NCBI GenBank assembly: GCA_965243565.1
Contig: OZ251571.1
Location: 248,001-312,000, forward strand
Reading direction: 5' to 3'
Source: CBDEVH01 sp965243565
GTDB taxonomy: Bacteria; Pseudomonadota; Gammaproteobacteria; Tethybacterales; Persebacteraceae
Length of the DNA: 64,000 nucleotides
Shown one piece after another: positions 60,976 to 64,000 of this stretch (position 1 is the stretch's first letter; every line of letters starts with the position of its first letter). The position numbers and the translations under genes are program-made. Below the pieces are notes generated by a model. It was not told the origin of the DNA. It made no database searches and was given only the letters and a program-made list of their open reading frames with translations.

Positions 60976-63975
60976 ATGATTGAACTAAAAAGGAAAGAAA
61001 ACACACTTGAGGAGACTAACGTTGTAAAAACAGAAGTAGTCGAAAAAAGTCCGTTAAATCATGAAAGTGAAACGACTGAATCGAGTGATACTTCTGAATC
61101 AACGGATATAACATTAGACGATGAGTTAACTTATAACAAGTCCATTAAAGACAGAATAATTGCACTATATGCAAAAATTCCTTACATTAAATTTATTCCT
61201 TTCAAGTACTTTATTTCGGCAATAGCTGCTGTTATTCTTGTTGTTATTCTATTACCTATTGTTTATGCAATTTACGCCAAAGCCCAACTATCTCTTGCTA
61301 TTGCATCAGCCGATAAATTTTATACTAATGGACAATATGCCAAAGCCATTAAAGAGTATGAAGATATCTATTTTGAGACGGGTGATATGAATTATCAATA
61401 CGAGTTAGGCAAGGCTTATTTTTTAAATAAAGAGAACGTTAAAGCCAATAAAATCTTTGGTGCTCTCGAAAAAACATGGGAAGTCTCCGATGACAATGCA
61501 GCAAAAATTTCGGAAATGTACACTATTTATGGAATTACTGAGCTTCTATTAGACAATAAAGTAAATGCCGAAAAAAAAATTCGAAAAGCACTACAAAATG
61601 ATAATGGATATTTGCCGGCACATTTTTTTAAAGGTTGTCTAGGGTATGTTTTTGCACAAGAGAATATTAATGTTGAAGGTGCGAATACAAGCTTTTTAAA
61701 AGTCAAAAATTTTCTGAAAGGCAATGAAGATACCGCCATTAATAGCGAAGAAAAACTAGTTATGTCTAAAGGTCGGCGTGCTTGTTTTTCTAATTTACAT
61801 GCGGTATCCAAAAGTGTTGCATTAAATTATTCCGGGCTTAAAAATTCAGGTTATTCTAACAAATGGGGCTTTGCATTTCCTGTAGGGGCATTTGATAACA
61901 ATTATGCGGTTGATTTTAATTTGATAGAGCCAGGTGCTGAAGATAAATATTTTGTTGAAACAATTGATTTACTTGAAGTTAATCGATTCCTTCGTATAGG
62001 TTCTAATGCTAAGGCAATTAAAAAATTGAAAGAAATTAAAGATGGAAAATCTTTAATCTACAACCAATATAACTCGTATGTTGCTATGGTGATTGATGGT
62101 GATATTAAACGTGCGAGTGATTTATATAAAACGATGTCCAAAAAATATAACAATCAACCTCATTTTTACACGATGTATGGTAATTCGATTGTTGCTTTGG
62201 CAGATGGGGACTATCCTTTAGACGAAGTTATTCCGATTTATGAAGAAGCTATTCAAGGTAATCCGAACAATCCAGTGACTCTGAATAATCTTTTGCATTT
62301 TTATTTATACTTAGGAAAAATAAAACTCGCGGAATCTTTGATTAATGAAAGCAATGCCAATAAAAAAAATAGTGGCACAAAATTAACTATGAACAAAGCA
62401 TTGCTTGATATTTTCACCGGTAAAAATGAAGATGCAGAATTTAAATTATTTTCGGTGAGCAATAAAAAAGGAGAAGATGTATCCTTTGTTTATGATGCAT
62501 TAATTTATGTCGTTATTAGTAAAGGTGAGATAAGTAAAGGTATTTCATTGTTAAAAAAATCGGCACAAGAAACTGTTGATACGCCTGAACTTCGATTAAA
62601 AATCGCTGACTTATTTGATAAACGCCCTCAACCATTTTTGGTAGTGGAAGAGTTAGAGAGTGCTTATAGAAAGTTTCCTAATAGTAAAGAAATAGGTGTA
62701 AGGTTGCTTTTTGAGTATGCAAGAAGAAATAACATAAAAGAATTTAATAAAAATTTAAATGCAACGCCGATAGAAGTTAGTGATAACCATTACATGGTTG
62801 CATTGGCAAAGGCAATCGTTGAATCTGATATGGCTAGAAGTCTTGATCATTTTTATACTGCCTACGGCAGGGCGACGGATGTACAATCAAAAAATAGAGT
62901 ATTAACATTTTGGGCAAGAAGATTGCTTGAACAACAGGGATCGATGGAGCAAATGGAAGATGCATATCAATTTTTTGAAGAGGTGAATGAAGAAAATTTT
63001 TCCACCGAAATAGAGATTATTAGTTCACGAATTCTTCAGCGTATTAATAAAATATCAAAGTCTAAACAGGCCAAACTAATCGATCTCGCGAAATCACTTA
63101 TTGACAAAGGATCTCCTATAAGCCCAGATTTTAAACTTGATTTGGGTTGGATTTTATTGTCGAGTGGTGAAAAAGAAATAGCCAATGAAATAGCCGACAA
63201 TATTGCGGGTAAACTGCCTAATAATGATCGCTATACCATGATTAAAAAAGCGTTAGAAAGAGTGGATGCAGTGGCAGGGGTAGAGGTAGTTGAAGAAACG
63301 GAAGAAAATTATGAATTGCTTGACTTATTGGGAGGGCTAAATACTGAAGAACTTGAAAAAAGACTGTCAAAAGCCCTTGCAAAAAATGATTATACCGTTG
63401 CGATTGCAATATACACACGATTAATCGACGAAGGTAGCACGACAAAACCTGCTTTAACGTATCAAAACAGAGGTGCTTTATATCTAAAAAATGAAGATTA
63501 CGAGAGCGCTCAAAAAGATTTCAAAAAAGCCTTTGACCTGGGTGAGTTGAGTGATACGCAAATTGAATCAATTTTGTATAATTCCAGTTATGCGTTGTCT
63601 AAATTAAAAAAATACAAAAAAGCACGTGAAGCAATCATCAAAGCATTAGAAATACAGCCAGATAATATTCAATACCTTATTTTATTGGCCTTTATTGATA
63701 ACCGCATTCCAGACAATGTTGAAATATTAATAAAAACGTATTTAAAACTAATTAAATTGCAACCAAAAGGGGCACAATATTATATTGCCTTGTCTAAAAT
63801 TTATAATAAGACTGGAGAATTGAAAAAAGTGACTAATATTTTAAATAAAGGAATTGGTCAGATGCCAAGAAATACTACTTTGTATAAAAGGTTAAGTGAT
63901 GTTTATACGCTTAGAGGTGATATTGAAAAAGCAAAAGAATATTCAGATATTCTTAAAGTGTTACAACAACAATAA
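60976..63975 (+). CDS. Giant single-pass membrane TPR protein B, function unknown
   Basis: 999 residues, same plan as its neighbour: cytoplasmic part rich in Glu/Thr/Ser (1-77), a membrane helix (about 78-100, YFISAIAAVILVVILLPIVYAIY), then ~900 residues of TPR units (DKFYTNGQYAKAIKEYEDIY, QNRGALYLKNEDYESAQKDF, LKKYKKAREAIIKALEIQPDN, IYNKTGELKKVTNILNKGIG). AAGGTGG precedes the ATG by five bases. It starts 41 bases after protein A and is surely co-transcribed. Overall sequence similarity to A beyond the repeats is low by eye. The window ends 25 bases later; an ATG at 63993 could begin a third gene. Function not known. Confidence 0.85.
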   Translation: MIELKRKENTLEETNVVKTEVVEKSPLNHESETTESSDTSESTDITLDDELTYNKSIKDRIIALYAKIPYIKFIPFKYFISAIAAVILVVILLPIVYAIYAKAQLSLAIASADKFYTNGQYAKAIKEYEDIYFETGDMNYQYELGKAYFLNKENVKANKIFGALEKTWEVSDDNAAKISEMYTIYGITELLLDNKVNAEKKIRKALQNDNGYLPAHFFKGCLGYVFAQENINVEGANTSFLKVKNFLKGNEDTAINSEEKLVMSKGRRACFSNLHAVSKSVALNYSGLKNSGYSNKWGFAFPVGAFDNNYAVDFNLIEPGAEDKYFVETIDLLEVNRFLRIGSNAKAIKKLKEIKDGKSLIYNQYNSYVAMVIDGDIKRASDLYKTMSKKYNNQPHFYTMYGNSIVALADGDYPLDEVIPIYEEAIQGNPNNPVTLNNLLHFYLYLGKIKLAESLINESNANKKNSGTKLTMNKALLDIFTGKNEDAEFKLFSVSNKKGEDVSFVYDALIYVVISKGEISKGISLLKKSAQETVDTPELRLKIADLFDKRPQPFLVVEELESAYRKFPNSKEIGVRLLFEYARRNNIKEFNKNLNATPIEVSDNHYMVALAKAIVESDMARSLDHFYTAYGRATDVQSKNRVLTFWARRLLEQQGSMEQMEDAYQFFEEVNEENFSTEIEIISSRILQRINKISKSKQAKLIDLAKSLIDKGSPISPDFKLDLGWILLSSGEKEIANEIADNIAGKLPNNDRYTMIKKALERVDAVAGVEVVEETEENYELLDLLGGLNTEELEKRLSKALAKNDYTVAIAIYTRLIDEGSTTKPALTYQNRGALYLKNEDYESAQKDFKKAFDLGELSDTQIESILYNSSYALSKLKKYKKAREAIIKALEIQPDNIQYLILLAFIDNRIPDNVEILIKTYLKLIKLQPKGAQYYIALSKIYNKTGELKKVTNILNKGIGQMPRNTTLYKRLSDVYTLRGDIEKAKEYSDILKVLQQQ

Positions 63976-64000
63976 GGCAATTAAAAAGAAATATGTTTTT

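Overview
The window reads as chromosome of an A+T-rich (judged by eye, not computed), Gram-negative gammaproteobacterium. The case rests on gene content and order: fabZ-lpxA-lpxB-rnhB for lipid A, mlaFEDCB for outer-membrane lipid transport, a Gly-Cys-Leu tRNA cluster, an M23 peptidase next to anmK, mltG-tmk-holB-tatD, a 16-strand-type porin and a type A RNase P RNA. Polyhydroxyalkanoate (PHA) genes, an Aap-type general amino-acid importer and a tungstate importer suggest a metabolically flexible, possibly marine or host-associated organism. I cannot name the genus.

Layout. 1-9440: the end of a fused two-domain oligopeptide-type ABC ATPase, a glycerophosphodiesterase, a decayed ankyrin-repeat gene, then a minus-strand row of CocE/NonD hydrolase, EamA permease, phosphonate-monoester-hydrolase-type sulfatase-fold enzyme and IMPase/HisN-type phosphatase. 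All four hydrolases lack signal peptides, so with the importer they look like an uptake-and-hydrolysis locus for an organic phosphodiester or similar compound. 9628-19650: second EamA permease, fatty-acid desaturase, pyrB, rnpB, a periplasmic TPR protein, lon (heat-shock-like promoter and an Ala/Lys linker repeat), glnA and a porin. 19888-26605: one long minus-strand block rpsF-rpsR-rplI-rpsB-tsf-pyrH-fabZ-lpxA-lpxB-rnhB, joining ribosome and lipid A genes without the usual frr-to-lpxD segment. 26666-32069: LysR regulator, small membrane protein, anmK, M23 endopeptidase, argJ and three tRNAs. 32117-36452: PHA operon phaC-phaA-phaB plus a GST-like gene. 36590-44128: aapJQMP, the Fe-S carrier mrp and tupABC. 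44145-49592: ctpA, two small cytochromes c, mltG-tmk-holB-tatD.

49600-64000: a CHASE2 adenylate cyclase and a class II cyclic-nucleotide phosphodiesterase sit as a two-gene operon (make and break of a second messenger), divergent from a solitary 5S rRNA gene with its own promoter. Then come an orphan amino-acid-type binding protein, mlaFEDCB, a beta-hydroxyacid dehydrogenase, and two consecutive ~1000-residue single-pass membrane TPR proteins that resemble no family I can name.

Most interesting for follow-up: the tandem giant TPR proteins, the cyclase/phosphodiesterase pair, the phosphodiester locus, the fused and decaying ankyrin gene, the solitary 5S gene, and the fused ribosomal/lipid A operon.
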